Assembly: GCA_009801085.1 (NCBI GenBank)
Contig: VNWV01000028.1
Span: 103,362 to 167,361, forward strand
Length of the DNA: 64,000 bases
Direction: 5' to 3'
DNA from: Lasiodiplodia sp. COLG20
Taxonomy: Eukaryota > Ascomycota > Dothideomycetes > Botryosphaeriales > Botryosphaeriaceae
Part shown: positions 1-12,142 of the stretch, piece after piece
How positions within the stretch are numbered: position 1 is the stretch's first letter
How the letters are laid out: every line of letters begins with the position of its first letter
Position numbers and translations under genes: made by a program
The notes under the pieces: generated by a model
Databases searched by the model: none
Told to the model about the DNA's origin: nothing
What the model saw: only the letters and a program-made list of their open reading frames with translations

Positions 1-869
1 AGCCCCATCTCCTCTCCCGCATCTTCGCCGCCCTCACCCTCGTCGGCACCGCCATCTCTGCCGCCGCCTGGCAGCCCGCCTTCCAAGCCTACAGTCCCGC
101 CAAAGAAGCCGCCGCCGCAGTGCTGGACGACGCGCTGTACGCCGTGCTGGTTGAGGTGGCGCGGCTGCATCAGGAGGAGCAGCAGAAGAAGAAGGACGAC
201 GATGGCGACGACGACGACGACGAGGTAGTAGATGGGACAGCAGATGGGACAGCAGCGGGAGCAGCAGCAACGGAGGCAGCAGCGGGAGCAGCAGCAGCAG
301 CAGCCGCACAACAACATCAACAGCAGCAAAAGTGGGCCCACGCCGTCCTCCTGCACGCCGCGCACGCCTACCTCTGGGCCGCGCTGAGCGACCTGCCGAC
401 CAGCCCGCACATGCACGACGCGTTCCTATCACGGTTGCGCAGTGCGCTGGAGGGAAGAAGAAGCAAACGCGCTGGTGATGCCTCCTCCTCCTCCTCTTCC
501 TGCTCCTCCTCCGCCCCCGCTCAGCAGCTTGGTGGGTTATCGGCGGGGTGGATGTGGCGGCCGATGTGGGTTGGTAGTGGGGGGGACAGCAGAAGGGCGA
601 TTGTTGCGGCGGGGCCGATGGATGCGGAGACGCTGATGTGGGTGTTGGCGGTGGGGTGGTTTTTGGCGGATAAGCGGCGGGCGATGTACGGGGGTGGGGA
701 GGAGATGGTGGGGTGGTTTGGGGACCGCGTCGAGGAGCTGCTGGGGGTGGTGGGGGTGTGCGAGAGGGAGCGGGCGGTGGGGATGGTGGGGGATTTTCCG
801 GGGACGGATGCGTTTAGGGTGAAGTGGAGGGCGTTGTTGCGGGGGGAGAGGTTTTGTTGGTTAGAGTAG
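1..869 (+). CDS. C-terminal part of a probable fungal transcription factor (5' end outside window)
   Basis: The frame is open from the left edge (first full codon at base 3) to the TAG at 867-869, so only the last ~288 codons are present. The visible part is alpha-helical, with alternating hydrophobic helices (LLSRIFAALTLVGTAI; DALYAVLVEVARLH; ETLMWVLAVGWFLADKR). These resemble the middle-homology/activation region of Zn2Cys6 factors. The DNA-binding part would lie upstream, so the family call is inference. Low-complexity Asp, Ala/Gln and Ser tracts interrupt the helices and come from triplet-repeat DNA. No intron is needed in this portion. Alternative: any large helical fungal protein. Confidence 0.45.
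   Translation, partial: PHLLSRIFAALTLVGTAISAAAWQPAFQAYSPAKEAAAAVLDDALYAVLVEVARLHQEEQQKKKDDDGDDDDDEVVDGTADGTAAGAAATEAAAGAAAAAAAQQHQQQQKWAHAVLLHAAHAYLWAALSDLPTSPHMHDAFLSRLRSALEGRRSKRAGDASSSSSSCSSSAPAQQLGGLSAGWMWRPMWVGSGGDSRRAIVAAGPMDAETLMWVLAVGWFLADKRRAMYGGGEEMVGWFGDRVEELLGVVGVCERERAVGMVGDFPGTDAFRVKWRALLRGERFCWLE
160..330 (+). repeat. In-frame trinucleotide repeats (GAC/GAT, GCA/CAG)
   Basis: Imperfect GAC/GAT triplets near 195-225 encode an Asp run. GCA/CAG triplets at 240-330 encode Ala and Gln runs inside the partial upstream gene. All are in frame, so length change would keep the protein readable. Confidence 0.8.
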
Positions 870-1435
870 GTGGTTGATGGAGCTTTGATACAGCTGAAGC
901 TAGAATTACGATTTCGGGATGTTCAATATAGAGAGAACCAATGTTTAGAGTGCACCTCAACCACCCATCGTCAGACCATTTCCTCAACGAGGCACGTTCT
1001 TTCATGCTTTAGTCTATGGTGATGGTGTACCGCGTGAGAAATGGTACCTGTCCCTGTTTGCCAATCCCATCATGCTTCTTTCCGTGTATGCTCATTCGCC
1101 GGCCGGGAAGGCAACAAAACATGAGTTGAGACAACAAGAATTAATTCAAATCAACATATTTGTTTTGTTCTACAAGTTTAAAAATTGAGAGGACCTAGAT
1201 CATACTGCATATGTGCTACGTCATTCATTATTTTCCTTGCCAATTATCGCTTTAATCTAATACAACAGGGTCGCGGTTGTCGATCTCTGCACCCCGCTCG
1301 GCCAACCCCGCTTCGTATTCAGCGCCAGGAAAGCCCACCAGTTATTTGTTCCTCATATAGGCTAATATGGGCCTTTCTCTGTTTACATAAAGATAGGTAC
1401 ATGGTACCTACGTCGTCAACGACAGAACCCCAATC
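870..1435. other. Intergenic, no gene seen
   Basis: This stretch separates the tail-to-head pair of the transcription-factor-like gene and the GH95 gene. It holds short AT-rich runs (1140-1180) and no coding frame with a recognisable domain. The 5' leader of the GH95 gene should lie in its last part. Confidence 0.6.
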
Positions 1436-4035
1436 ATGGAATCAAGCCGCTGTTTCCATCGCATTCTCATTTGCCTCTTTGTAGGAACATCAATTTCATT
1501 TGGAGCAAGTGCAGCCGCACCGCCAATTGGCTCCCGTCGCATCTGGTACACCTCTCCTGCGCCAGAATGGAATTTGGCGTTGCCCATCGGCAGCGGTCGT
1601 CTTGGTGGTATGGTGTACGGCGGCATCAGCCAGGAACGAGTGCAGATGAATGAGGACTCGATATGGGATGGTGGATTCCTGGACAGAGTGAATCCCCGTG
1701 CAACAGAAGGATTTGAATTGGCAAGGAACCTGTTGTTGAACGAGAGCTTAACAGAAGCCGGGCAGACAGTCCTGGCGACCATGAGCGGTAATCCAACCGA
1801 CCCAAGGGCTTATCACCCAATGGTCGAGCTCTTTTGCGAGTTCGATCACCCTGAAGCAGATGTGAAAAACTACTCTCGATGGCTGGACACATACGATGGC
1901 TATGTGGGGAGTGAGTATACCTACAAAGATGTAGCATACAAGTAAGTTTCTTTCTAGGAGTACGACACCTTCGGGTTGCAGACCAGCGCTAAAGCAGATA
2001 AGACGAGTTTCATTTGGCTCATTTCCTGCGAGCGTCCTTGTTCTGCGTTTCGAGGCGAATGCCTCAGCAGCGATAAATGCAACCGTTACATTGTTCCGCG
2101 AACGCAATGTCACATACCACGCAGCGGACTTGGGTTTGCCTTACAGTTCCATCACTATCCGTGCTGGAAGCGGTCAAACGGATGGCATCAATTTTACGGC
2201 TCAAGCGCGCCTTAACATCGAAGGGGCCTCAGGTGAGATATCTAAAGATGTAAAGAGCACCAACTAACTCGTCATCCAGCAAACGTATCCACGAACGGCA
2301 CATCTGTTGATATACGTAATGCCGACGCCTTGACTATTTTCGTTGACGCAGAGACGTCATACCGCTACACAGACCAGCAAGAGTGGGAGATCGAGCTCAA
2401 TCGCAAGCTCGACAACGTTATCACCGCTCCATACGCTGAAACAGAGCGTGATGCACTTGACGACTACACAAGCCTGGCACACAGAACATCTCTGGACTTG
2501 GGGTCCTCTGGCGATATTGGATTGCTCCCAACGATAGATCGGCTACGCAGATGGCAGAATGTCACCATGGGAGGCGATCCAGAGCTAGCAACATTGCAGT
2601 TCAACCTTGGACGATATATGCTCATCACCTCATCGCGGAAGGAGGAGGGCATTGTTTCATTGCCAGCAAACCTGCAGGGTATCTGGAGCCAGCGTTATGA
2701 CCCTCCGTGGGGAGGCAAATGTAAGAGGCCTGTTCCAGACGAAGAATAGAACTGACGCTCCCACCAGACACAATAAATATCAACACCGAGATGAACTACT
2801 GGCCAGCTGAGGTTACCAACCTCGCAGAGACTCATCTGCCCTTATTCGACTTGATAGAGGTGGTACGACCCAAAGGCAGAGATGTTGCAAAAAGGATGTA
2901 CAACTGCCCGGGCTTCATGACGCACCACAACACCGACTTGTGGGGAGATTCAGCCCCTGTCGACAACGGCACACAATGGACCATGTGGCCCATGGGAGCA
3001 GCCTGGCTCTCCCTGCACCTAATCGAACACTACCGCTTCAACGGAAACAAGACCTGGCTGGAGCACCACGCCCTCCCCGTCCTTCAGGAAGTCGCCGACT
3101 TCTACTACTGCTACCTCTTCGAACACGCCGGCCACTACGTCACCGGGCCCTCCATCTCCCCCGAAAATAGCTTCCGCCTCGACCCGGACCAAACCATCGC
3201 CAACGCAACCGAAGCCATCGACATCGCCCCGACCATGGACAACGAGATCCTCTGGGAGCTCTTCTCCGCCATCCTCGAAGCCGGCGCCGCGCTCGGCATG
3301 TCCCCCTCCTCCGACCACCCATCCATCGCCCAAGCCCAGCACTACCTCTCCCACCTCCCCCCGCCCCAAATCAGCCCCTCGCTAGGCACGATCATGGAAT
3401 GGCGCCGCGACTACGCCGAAGCCGCCCCGGGCCACCGGCACATCTCGCACCTCTTCGGGCTCTTCCCGGGGCGCAGCATCGACCCGTCCACCACCCCTTC
3501 CCTCGCCGCGGCCGCGAACAAGACGCTGCATCGGCGCCTGGCGCACGGCGGTGCGGGGACAGGCTGGTCGCGCGCGTGGACGATATCGTGGTTCGCGCGG
3601 CTGCGGGATGGCGATGCTGCGTGGGAGAACGTGGCGCAGTTCTTGAATACGTCGGTGAATGATAATTTGTTTTCGAACAATCCGTACCCGACGTTTCAGG
3701 CCGATGGGAATTTTGGGTTCGTGGCGGGCGTGGTGGAGATGCTGCTGCAGAGCCACTCGGATGGAGTGGTGCATTTGTTGCCGGCGCTGCCGAAGGACGA
3801 GATTCAGGACGGAGAGGTTAAAGGGCTCGTGGCGAGAGGCGGGTTTGTGGTGGATGTGAAGTGGGAAGGTGGACGGCTGAAGGAAGCTACTGTGGAGTCG
3901 AGGTTGGGGAATCAGTTGGCGTTGAGAGTGGCGGATGAGGAGGGGTTCAAGGTTGATGGGGCGGAGTACACTGGGCCGCTGGATACGGTTGCGGGTGAGA
4001 GGTTTGTTGTAAGTCTGCAGCAATGGGCTACGTAG
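1436..4035 (+). CDS. Secreted GH95 alpha-L-fucosidase
   Basis: Exons 1436-1941, 2003-2232, 2280-2720 and 2768-4035 join in frame to give 814 residues, the usual size for fungal family GH95 (inverting 1,2-alpha-L-fucosidases that trim fucose from glycans and xyloglucan). The N-terminus has a signal peptide (charged start, then a hydrophobic run to about residue 27). Family landmarks appear in order: LPIGSGRLGGMVYGG and NEDSIWDGG in the N-terminal beta domain; WSQRYDPPWGGK followed by NINTEMNYWPAE; GPSISPENSF, which probably carries the general acid Glu; RHISHLFGLFPG; and FQADGNFGFVAGVVEML near the end. The three introns (61, 47 and 47 nt) have clean GT-AG ends, and the frame closes only with them removed. 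Several NxT/S sequons fit secretion. It is a standalone gene, probably for plant or fungal polysaccharide degradation. Confidence 0.9.
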
Positions 4036-4610
4036 GCTTCATCGGTCTGCCCTGCAGCTTAACTCATTTAATGTGCCATTCAAGATACGCAATCCTCACA
4101 CCGACTGCATATCCTGAATATTGCCTGTGGTAGTTGTATCAATCAAGCCCATGGAGGCGTATCCAGTTGACAGAGTGCCGACCATGGAATAGAGAATTGA
4201 GAGTCACGTACGCTTCTGCTTGAGCTGCTAATCACCACCACCCACTAAGCACTGAGTATCACCAGATTCTGAGTCTCGCTTCAGGATTGAGGCTGATCCA
4301 AGCGATGGGGGCGAGAGACATTGACCAATCAGAACCACCCTCGCTGCAAGCACACGTGAGCCATGCCCTCTTCGGTTGACCACGGCGTGATTAGTAATAT
4401 CAAACGGATAGATTATCTTCCCGCAGGGTGAATATCTGCCCGGCTACACGTGACTTTTTACTGCTGTATTGCACAACAAACCCTCCGCCGGCTGGATGTA
4501 CTAACCGCATCCTGGACATTTATTAACGTGTTATGTGCATCTAAATATCTGTGTACAACAAACCCAAACATTTGTGATACTCTCTGCATTCGAACCAAAC
4601 TGCCACAACA
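4036..4610. other. Intergenic, promoter side of the NmrA-like gene
   Basis: About 575 bases lie between two plus-strand genes. No domain-bearing frame is seen on either strand. Putative leader sequence of the next gene lies just before 4611 (ACAACAATGG start context). Confidence 0.6.
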
Positions 4611-5729
4611 ATGGAAAAGAAAATCATCGTCGTCTTGGGAGTGACTGGAATTCAGGTGGGCAAACAATTCTTCCCAAGACGCTAGACGTCACTGTAACTG
4701 CAGCTCATCATCTGCATTCAGGGCGGCTCAGTTGCCGAGTTGTTCCGTACCCTCCCCGATTGGACTGTCCGTGGCGTGACCCGAGACGCCTCCACTGCCA
4801 AAGCTGCCGCTCTCCGCAACCAGGGCATCGAAGTCGTAGCCGGCGATTTCGACGACGTCGCCTCGCTCTCCAGTGCCTTCCGTGGTGCAAACGCCATTTT
4901 TGCCGTCACCGACTTTTGGGCTCCATTCTACAACCCGGCCACGAAGGCGCTGCTCGCCCCGGGACAGACGATCAACGAGTACTGCTACGAATTGGAGCTG
5001 CAGCGTGCCATGAACATTGCCAAAGCAGCGGCTGAGAATCTCGGCACTGTTGAGCGGTTCATCTTTTCGTCGCTGTCCAATGCAAAGGAATTGAGCAAGG
5101 GAAAGTACACTTGGGTCTACCATTTCGACTCCAAGGCCGAGGCCGCGAGGAGGATCAAGCAAGAGTTGCCTGAGCTGGCTGCTCGGATGTCTCTGCTGCA
5201 AGTGGGGCTTTACGCAACCAACTGGAAGTCCGGGATGGGCGCCTTCCGCAAGGTCAGTTTGTCTCTTGTCCCCTCTGATGGACCACAATAATTAATTGTA
5301 ATTACCTATCAGCAAGCGGACGGTACCTTTGGGCTTTTCATGAACAGCAGTGGCAACACACCCATTCCCATGGTCGTGCCACACAAGGACACGGGCAGCT
5401 TCGTGCACGCCCTTGTCCGCAGCCCACCCGGGTTGACTCTTCTCGGAGTTGGCCAGATGCTGAGCTGGAGGGAGTATACGGCGCTCTGGTCTCGCATTCT
5501 TGGGGTGGAAGCGACGTACTACGAAGTCCCCACGGCTGACCTGGCAAAGGAACTTCCCGAAGGGCTGGAGAGGGAGCTTCCTGAGATGGCCTTGTACATG
5601 GAAGAGTTTGGCTATGATGGCGGTGATCCGAGCATCATCCATCCAACTGATCTGCCAGTGGAGTGTCCGACGACCAGCATTGAGGACTACATCAAGAACG
5701 AGGACTGGTCGCCCATCCTGAAGTCCTAG
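4611..5729 (+). CDS. NmrA-like NAD(P)-binding protein
   Basis: Exons 4611-4655, 4722-5252 and 5313-5729 give 330 residues. The first exon is only 45 nt and its splice joins VLGVTGIQ to GGSVAELF, making the NmrA-type dinucleotide-binding loop (GxxGxxGG) at residues 10-17. Downstream blocks are typical of the family: WTVRGVTRD, IEVVAGDFDD and AIFAVTDFW. NmrA relatives are atypical SDRs that lack the YxxxK pair and act as redox sensors or isoflavone-reductase-like enzymes. No YxxxK is seen here. Introns are 66 and 60 nt. The start is fixed by the GGG loop and by an ACAACAATG context. The specific partner or substrate cannot be read from sequence. Confidence 0.88.
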
Positions 5730-6557
5730 AGCTTGGCCGAGTTGGTATCAGGAAGCAGGATAATTCATGGACTAAGTAATTAAGAAGACTCGGGGTTAAT
5801 ATGACTGTAGTAGAGAAGGTGGATAGAGTCCCTACACGTGTCGTTACTGATCCAAACTGTTTCAACTGCTGGGACGAATGGGTTGCATAAAACCTGATCT
5901 TTGTTGCCATTTCAACAACTACCACTAATTAGTTTTAATAAATGACGTCTTAGTTTTGTTTTGTGCGTGGGCTCGAAGTAGCCAGATTGTTCTCTGTAGC
6001 GCAGGGTTGTAAGCGCTAACTCACTTTCTTGCAAGATGAATATGTACTTACCCCGCGAAGCATGTTGACTAACGGACCTCTAGGCTTACGGATCCACACG
6101 AAGCTGAAGTGTCAGGCTAGTCAGCATGCTGCGCGTACGGAGATCCAATAGTCTTTTTAAAGCTGCTATGGGGCGGTGTTTAGAAAGACCAGTAAGGTGG
6201 GTGAACAGATCATCGAGAAATCTCATTGGAAGTCCAATGCTACCTCCCGAGCGTGTTATCGCCGATCTTGTGCAGCTTGTGTTACTGTGGCTTGCGAACA
6301 GAGTAGCCTATAACACAACCGTTGAGTCATCTAGTCTTACGAGCCACGTGGCTCCAGTCTATATTAGAGCCTTTTTCTCGCTGTTTTTAATGTGGACTGC
6401 GGGCAGCAGCAGCAAAATGTGCTTTAATGATCGTTCATTATTCTCCTGACTTTTATGGTCTCTTTTCTGAACCCCAGAGTGAATCTCTCTACGCTCAAGG
6501 AGACTTTACACTTCAACTGCTTATGAATGTTTTCAGTGTCTGTCGGCATCGAGAACC
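5730..6557. other. Intergenic, no gene seen
   Basis: About 830 bases between the NmrA-like gene and the HET gene. Short open frames such as 6126-6449 (+) have no recognisable domain and unlikely composition. A CACGTG core lies near 6343. Confidence 0.55.
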
Positions 6558-8687
6558 ATGAGTGTGACGTCATCTCACTCGGCGGGGTAAGATATCGCTT
6601 TTGCATTCGTATCAGTGGGCTTACTAACATTTACGGAGGTCCTCCGAGCCTGCTACCGTCCTACACAATGCTGCAACAATTTATTCTCCACTTGACAAAT
6701 CGAAATCCGAAATCCGCCTTCTCACACTCCATACCCTGCAGGACCAACCGGATGGCGCAGGAAAACTTCACGCATCGATGGATACGTTCAGCTTCGACTA
6801 CGGCAATACACCAGTCTATCAAGCTCTGTCGTACGAGTGGAATCCACCTGATGCACCAAGTACGACAGAGGTCTTGATAATAAATGGAAATGAAAAACAA
6901 GTATCTTCGAATCTCTATTTCGCTCTGCTCTCTCTTGGGAGGAGCAGTTGTTGGAACGGCCGATTTTGGGTGGACGCGTTGTGCATCAATCAAGAGGATA
7001 CTGCTGAGCGCAGCCATCAGGTACAACTTATGCGATGGATCTATGGAGAGGCACAAGTCATATTTGTCTGGCTAGGTGTTGAGTGGACTCTGAAAACCGG
7101 GAAATGGGCGGTAAGCTTGCTTCGGGAATACCAAACGCGAGTATTAGGTGGGAAATCAGTGAACCAGACCACGAGATACTTCAGAGGCGACGACAACTAC
7201 AAAGATCACTGGGAAGCCATCGATTCTCTATTCTCTCAGTCCTATTGGAAGAGAAGTTGGATAGTTCAAGAGCTGGTTGCAGCTCAGATGGCATTCCTTT
7301 TGGTGAATGAAGATCTGGACCCACTCAAACCCATGATCGGCCTGAACACATTCATGATAATATTGAGGGTTCCCCAAACCGGGATACTCTTACACGACAG
7401 GTCTACCAATTGGCCGACTATCCATTCATCTGGAGAGAACGTTGACGAGAGAGCGGTTGAACGTCGCATTGACACCCATCATGCAGTAGAGAGCATCTCA
7501 GGAACTAAAAATAAAAACGTCGCAATGGAGTATAACGACCTTCTCTCTCTGTTGGCAAGGTTCTGCAGACAGGTGGCGACGGACCCCCGGGATAAGGTCT
7601 ACAGCCTTCTTGGAATAGCAGAACCAAACAGCGACAGTTCCCTCAGAGTCGACTATGCCCTCACATGGACCGATGTATTCCGGGATGCGGCAATCTACGT
7701 GATTCGGGATCGAAATGATTTGGAACTCCTGGTTTACGCAGGCTCAAGTGTGTCGGAGCTTCCTTCCTGGGTTCCTGACTGGTTGGATCAAGAACGACAG
7801 GGAACCGCGCGGTTCCCGCATAACGCTGTTTGTCCATTCAATCGATGCTGCTCTCCTCACACGGCTAAAACACCTTTTCACACAAAGGGTGCCGGACACC
7901 GTTTACCTACTATTTCCGCTGATGGCTCATTGTTGACCATCTCCGCTAGCCTGTTCAACATACAACCGTGTTCCAACTTTGACTTTTTAGACGTCAATAT
8001 GGAGGCACAGGGACTTTGGACTCCGCTAGGACAGCTTGGGGATATCATCACTTCAAGTATGAGGGCAAATCTGGCTATTTTCAACAACAACGATCCGGAA
8101 TCCACTGCAGCTATGTTCATGCACTTTCATTGTCTTTGGTGGCACTGTATTTTCTATTTCTATCCCGACGCAGTGGAGATATTGGACCAACTTGAATTTC
8201 TCCGCTACATAGCATCAAGAGGACGACAAAGCTTGACGGAACGGCAGCGAGAACTACTCCAGCGCGCTTTGGATGAACAATTTCCGTTCCTTATCGAAGT
8301 CCCACCATCAGTCGGAAGCGCCATATTCAGATGGAGCATCTTTAGCTGTGGTACGTATTTTTTATGTTTATTGGCCAAATGCAGATTTGATGCAGAGCGT
8401 TAACAAAACTAGAACAACTTACAAAGCGAATACTCGATCTCCAGTGCTCTGTATACATCCCAGGGATGTGCTTCTGGTCGCCGCAATGTGGAACTTTGGG
8501 CCCAAATCACGTCCTCGCCTCGATTCCACTTTGCCGATCCCCAATAATCCTATCTAAGCCCGAAGGGAGTGGAACAGGTTACAAAGTCGTTACCAGTGCA
8601 CGTGTTGCAAATTTGGAACATGGCCAGATTGAACAGAATGATGGGACAACCTTTGAACTTCCTGTAGCAGAGATAGACCTAGTGTGA
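6558..8687 (+). CDS. HET-domain (heterokaryon incompatibility) protein
   Basis: Exons 6558-6586, 6639-8350 and 8413-8687 give 671 residues. The HET domain (PF06985) starts near residue 60: KSEIRLLTLH, then VYQALSYEWNPP, LYFALLSLG, FWVDALCINQED, RSHQVQLMRWIYGEA and SYWKRSWIVQE. It ends with a DPRDKVYSLLGIA block near residue 320. HET proteins trigger growth arrest or cell death after fusion with a genetically different strain. The tiny first exon (29 nt) is supported by a 52-nt intron with a TTACTAAC branch site. The last exon restores the usual C-terminal glycine-proline/YKVV block. Without the 62-nt last intron the frame would stop at 8403. The partner specificity is unknown. Confidence 0.88.
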
Positions 8688-9311
8688 TAGTAGCATCGGA
8701 TGTTGTATCTGCTTTTGAGCATGGTGATGACCTCTGCACAAATCTTCGTGATTGCTATGCAACTGCGTCATTTACTCGAGAGCGCCACTTCACCATCCCC
8801 GTCTAAAAATCGAAGAATTCCGTTTAAGATAATCCTATATATCTACTGTAAGAACGAGACTGCTCTCCAACAGTGATTGGACGGTGTGAAGCTAGTGGCT
8901 GAGTGTCAGAGCCGCAAGACAGTAACAGTCGGGAGGAGGACCTGGCGAGGCTGGATTGTTCCAAGACCGTAGCGAATGAAGCGGGGATCCGGAGCTCTCT
9001 GTTGTACAAAGCCTCCCGGCGTCGCAGGGTTGCTGACTGCAGCTCCGCTGCGGAGAGTAAGCCATGGCGTTATGCCAAGAACCCCACTGGGTGGCATCCC
9101 GATAATAGGCATAGAAGGCGTGCATATCTTCGCGGAAGACACGATTACAGTACGGAATTCTGGATTTGCACAAGCACATGCGTGGAGAATGTGAAGAATT
9201 CTGGGCGGCTCCAGAATAAGTTTTGGGAAGCGCGAAGGAGCGTCATGCAAGGCTGAAGAGCAAATCATCCGTTGGTGTATGGAAGTTTCGGTAGCGGCCG
9301 CTCCAAGAGGG
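8688..9311. other. Intergenic between convergent genes, no gene seen
   Basis: This stretch lies between the 3' ends of the HET gene (+) and the membrane protein (-). Overlapping open frames on both strands at 8890-9270 lack any recognisable motif and look like chance frames in moderately GC-rich sequence. Confidence 0.5.
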
Positions 9312-10084
9312 TCAGTCTCTCCTATCCTGGTCCTTTTTCGGAGGGGCCATTTCCTCAGTTTCCTCCCCGCTTGGTAAAACGGAAGTCTTCACCGCAACAG
9401 GTGCAAATCCAGTGTCGGCCTCCATCTCCACCGGTGAACGCCGCTCCAATAACTCAACTGGCTGACGCTTGGACGCCAACTCGTACAAATCCTGACGCAG
9501 CTGCGCATTGTGTGCTTGGATCTCCCTTTGAAGCTTCCGTGATCGTCGCGAGTAGAGGAATGCCCCAATCACGGATGCCACAGCCACGACGCCACCAATC
9601 ACACCCCCAACTATGGCCCCTGTGGACGAGCTGTGGTCATCATTTGTTTCCGCGGATGGGGTTTCCTCTGGTGCAATGCAGCCGTCGATGCTGTAATAGA
9701 TCCAGGACGCGTTGTAGCAGCGACCGACTTCCGCAATTACAATGATTTGGGACGAGCAGATGGAGGTGCCGGTGTCGTTTCCGTTGATAGCCACTTTTCC
9801 GCGTCCTGTCAGCATTGTTCTGTCGGTCGATGCGGATACTACTTACCATTACATCCTGGGTCGAGACCATCCACTTGGAAGCTCAAGTGGGTGCCAGGTG
9901 CCCACTTGCTAAAAGAAGTACAGCTACCGTCTGTATAGCCGTTTGGTCCAGTGAAAGTCTTTAGCGACTGGTTACACGCTGCATCTGAGAACATTTGAAT
10001 TCCCGTTGAGACACTCTGAGTCACAAAGTGAGCGAGTATGACTAAAGGTATAAGTCTGAGGTAGGCCTGTGGCTGTTGAGACAT
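9312..10084 (-). CDS. Secretory single-pass membrane protein with short Cys-containing ectodomain
   Basis: Exons (minus strand) 10084-9847 and 9805-9312 join across a 41-nt intron to give 243 residues. Residues 1-27 form a signal peptide. Residues ~28-115 form a small ectodomain with several cysteines and N-glycosylation sites. One transmembrane helix follows (GAIVGGVIGGVVAVASVIGA, about residues 122-145) with a basic stop-transfer SRRSRK. An ~85-residue acidic, proline-containing cytoplasmic tail ends the protein. This layout is common in fungal cell-wall or plasma-membrane sensors, but no WSC cysteine pattern is evident, so no function is assigned. The intron is short for a fungus, but the frame closes only when it is removed. 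Confidence 0.75.
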
Positions 10085-10830
10085 GCTGAGGTTCGGTAAA
10101 AATTGAGATGGTGAAAAGTGAGTTGTTTGATAGGGCAGCTGTATTCTATTCAGTATCAAGCCCCTCGCAAAACGGAGATTGGTGCCGTATGCCTGGTATG
10201 CGTGTCAAGCATATTTAAAAGAATCAGGCTGGACTGGAATACATAATGACACAATGAGTGCGAAAGGATCTGTTGACGCTGCAAGGCGTACATTGTGAAA
10301 TGGTAAGCTGTACTTGCGTATATGAAGGCGCAGCTTCTGCAGCCTCACTGCATAGACCGTGAGTGGTTGCCTTGGCACTGACTTTTATTCATCTTTTAAA
10401 GCGGTCTGAGACTGGGTTTAAGCTAATGGAAAACCTTGTGGTTTGAAAATTGCTATCTATTAATTTGTCTTACAGCTTGTACGCATACAACTAGCTATTA
10501 GAGCGAGGGTTAAATTAGAGAGGCCATCTGAATATTTTCAGCCGCGTTGTCGTACATTCCTATTTACAGCCAACTTATGAGAGCTAAAGATAGTCACACA
10601 GCATGCTTATCGTGCTGCTGGTCGGAATCTGCGCCTCTGGATTACGAATATGTTTGTTTTTTCAACTACACGACGGTAACTAATTTCAGCCCCATCTCCA
10701 CGCCGAAACCTGTAATGCGCTGGATGCTGATAACCTGATTCGACTTTTTCCCAAAACGCCTTTGTCGCGCGAAAACCATCGCTAAACTTAGCGCAATCAG
10801 CCGCACTAATTCCTGCACAGCTGACGTCTT
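10085..10830. other. Intergenic, AT-rich, no gene seen
   Basis: About 750 bases between two minus-strand genes, containing the promoter of the membrane protein. Open frames are short and have no motif. Confidence 0.55.
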
Positions 10831-11827
10831 TCAGTTCTGCACGGCATATCTCTCAGTTACACTGCATTCCAGTAGGTTCCCATCCTCATCGAACACAAAC
10901 CCAGCCTCCCTCCTCCCCCGCTTCCGCCGCCAAAAGTTCGTTGCTTGCAAAACTTCCGGACAGCCCTTCAACAAAAAGCCCCATTTCCTCATGAACTGCG
11001 GACTGATTTCCCAATTCCACGCATCCCCCGGATCACCCCAGACAACGAGTGGGGCCGGAATGTCGTCGACGTCGGACTCGATCGTGAGGAGCGCACCACA
11101 CAGTTCGTCTTCGTCGATCTCTGCCGCATCGAGACCGCGGAGTATGTTGTCCCTCATGCCTGGTGCGGGGAAAACATCTATCCAGGGATGGTGAACTACT
11201 GTTTTCTGAAGAGCGGTTGGGTGAAGACTATTATTGGGCGGAGGAGGGGAAAGCAGACTGCGGTTCAACAGAAGATCCGGAGGTGTGTTGGGGCCGAGGA
11301 GGTTGAAGGAGGAGATGGACTCGTCAAGCTCTAGATCAACGAATGATATGGACAGAGTTTTCGCGTTGGCCGCGAGTGCGTAGATGACGTTGAGGCGGGC
11401 AAGAGTCGGGAGATCGCTCGGCGCCTGTAGCTTAAGGCTGTGGTCTTGGTAAAGCATCTGTTTGAATTCGATGGCCTTGGGTTTCGAGGAGGAATTCAAT
11501 GTCGCGATCCACCCAAAGTCAGCATATTCGCGCGGTTCGGCCCGGCGTTCCGGAATGGCCAAGGTGTTGCCGTTCGTCTCAGACGGAGCTTCGTCCTGCA
11601 CGTTTGTGCTGGGTGACTGACTCAAAACCACTGTAGCGAACCGCTCAAGATGTTTTCTCTTGCCTATTGTGAGCGCTTCAGCAATTGCATCTTGTCACAA
11701 GAGGAAGCTACATACGATAGGCCCTCTGGTTAAGGCGATTCTGCCGCTTCCTCCTTTCCTTGGACTCTTCCACTTCCGTCCAGTCGTCTTGCATGTGCCA
11801 TGCTTCGAAAGGCTGACGAGTTGGCAT
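10831..11827 (-). CDS. bZIP transcription factor with DUF3425 domain
   Basis: Exons 11827-11716 and 11663-10831 (minus strand) give 314 residues. The basic region is split by the intron: ERRKRQNRLNQRAYR on exon 1 and RKRKHLERF continuing on exon 2. This matches the NRLNQRAYRxR signature of the DUF3425-associated bZIP group. The C-terminal DUF3425 block is clear: HHPWIDVFPAPGMRDNIL at about residue 205, VVWGDPGDAWNWEISPQFM, and a final TNFWRRKRGRREAGF. The classic leucine zipper is weak, as is usual for this group. The first ATG of exon 1 begins MPTRQPFEAW. It is a nuclear DNA-binding regulator; targets are unknown. The nearest neighbours are an SDR and a membrane protein. Confidence 0.9.
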
Positions 11828-12142
11828 TACTGGCGTAAAGTTTCTGCTTGATGTATGTTTTGAGATGCGAGAGGTTGGAAAAAGGGTGACGCGGATCGAA
11901 CCGGTGTGAGGGCGGTCAAGTGCAAGATCGCGCGACGGAAGATTTGGTTGGGGCTGTGCGGGGCTTCCGGCTTTCCCGATTTCGGGATTCCTACCGGCAT
12001 TCTAGCCGAGCCATGTACTGTGCTCCTTCACATGCCGTGCAGGGGTCACATGAAGCGACAAATCGTCAGTTCAGCTACATAGATGTAATGGCAAGAAAAT
12101 TACACACCAAAAATCAGAAGCTGCCAGCCCATAAGAGCTAAA
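11828..12142. other. Intergenic, promoter side of bZIP gene
   Basis: About 315 bases upstream of the minus-strand bZIP gene and downstream of the minus-strand SDR gene. No gene seen. Confidence 0.55.

Noticed and set aside
8890..9270. Overlapping frames of 95-120 codons on both strands after the HET gene
   Set aside because: Neither strand shows a domain or signal peptide. Both appear to be chance frames.
11880..11930. GGTTCGATCC on the minus strand resembling a tRNA T-loop
   Set aside because: The flanking bases do not form a five-pair T-stem, and no acceptor or anticodon arm can be drawn.
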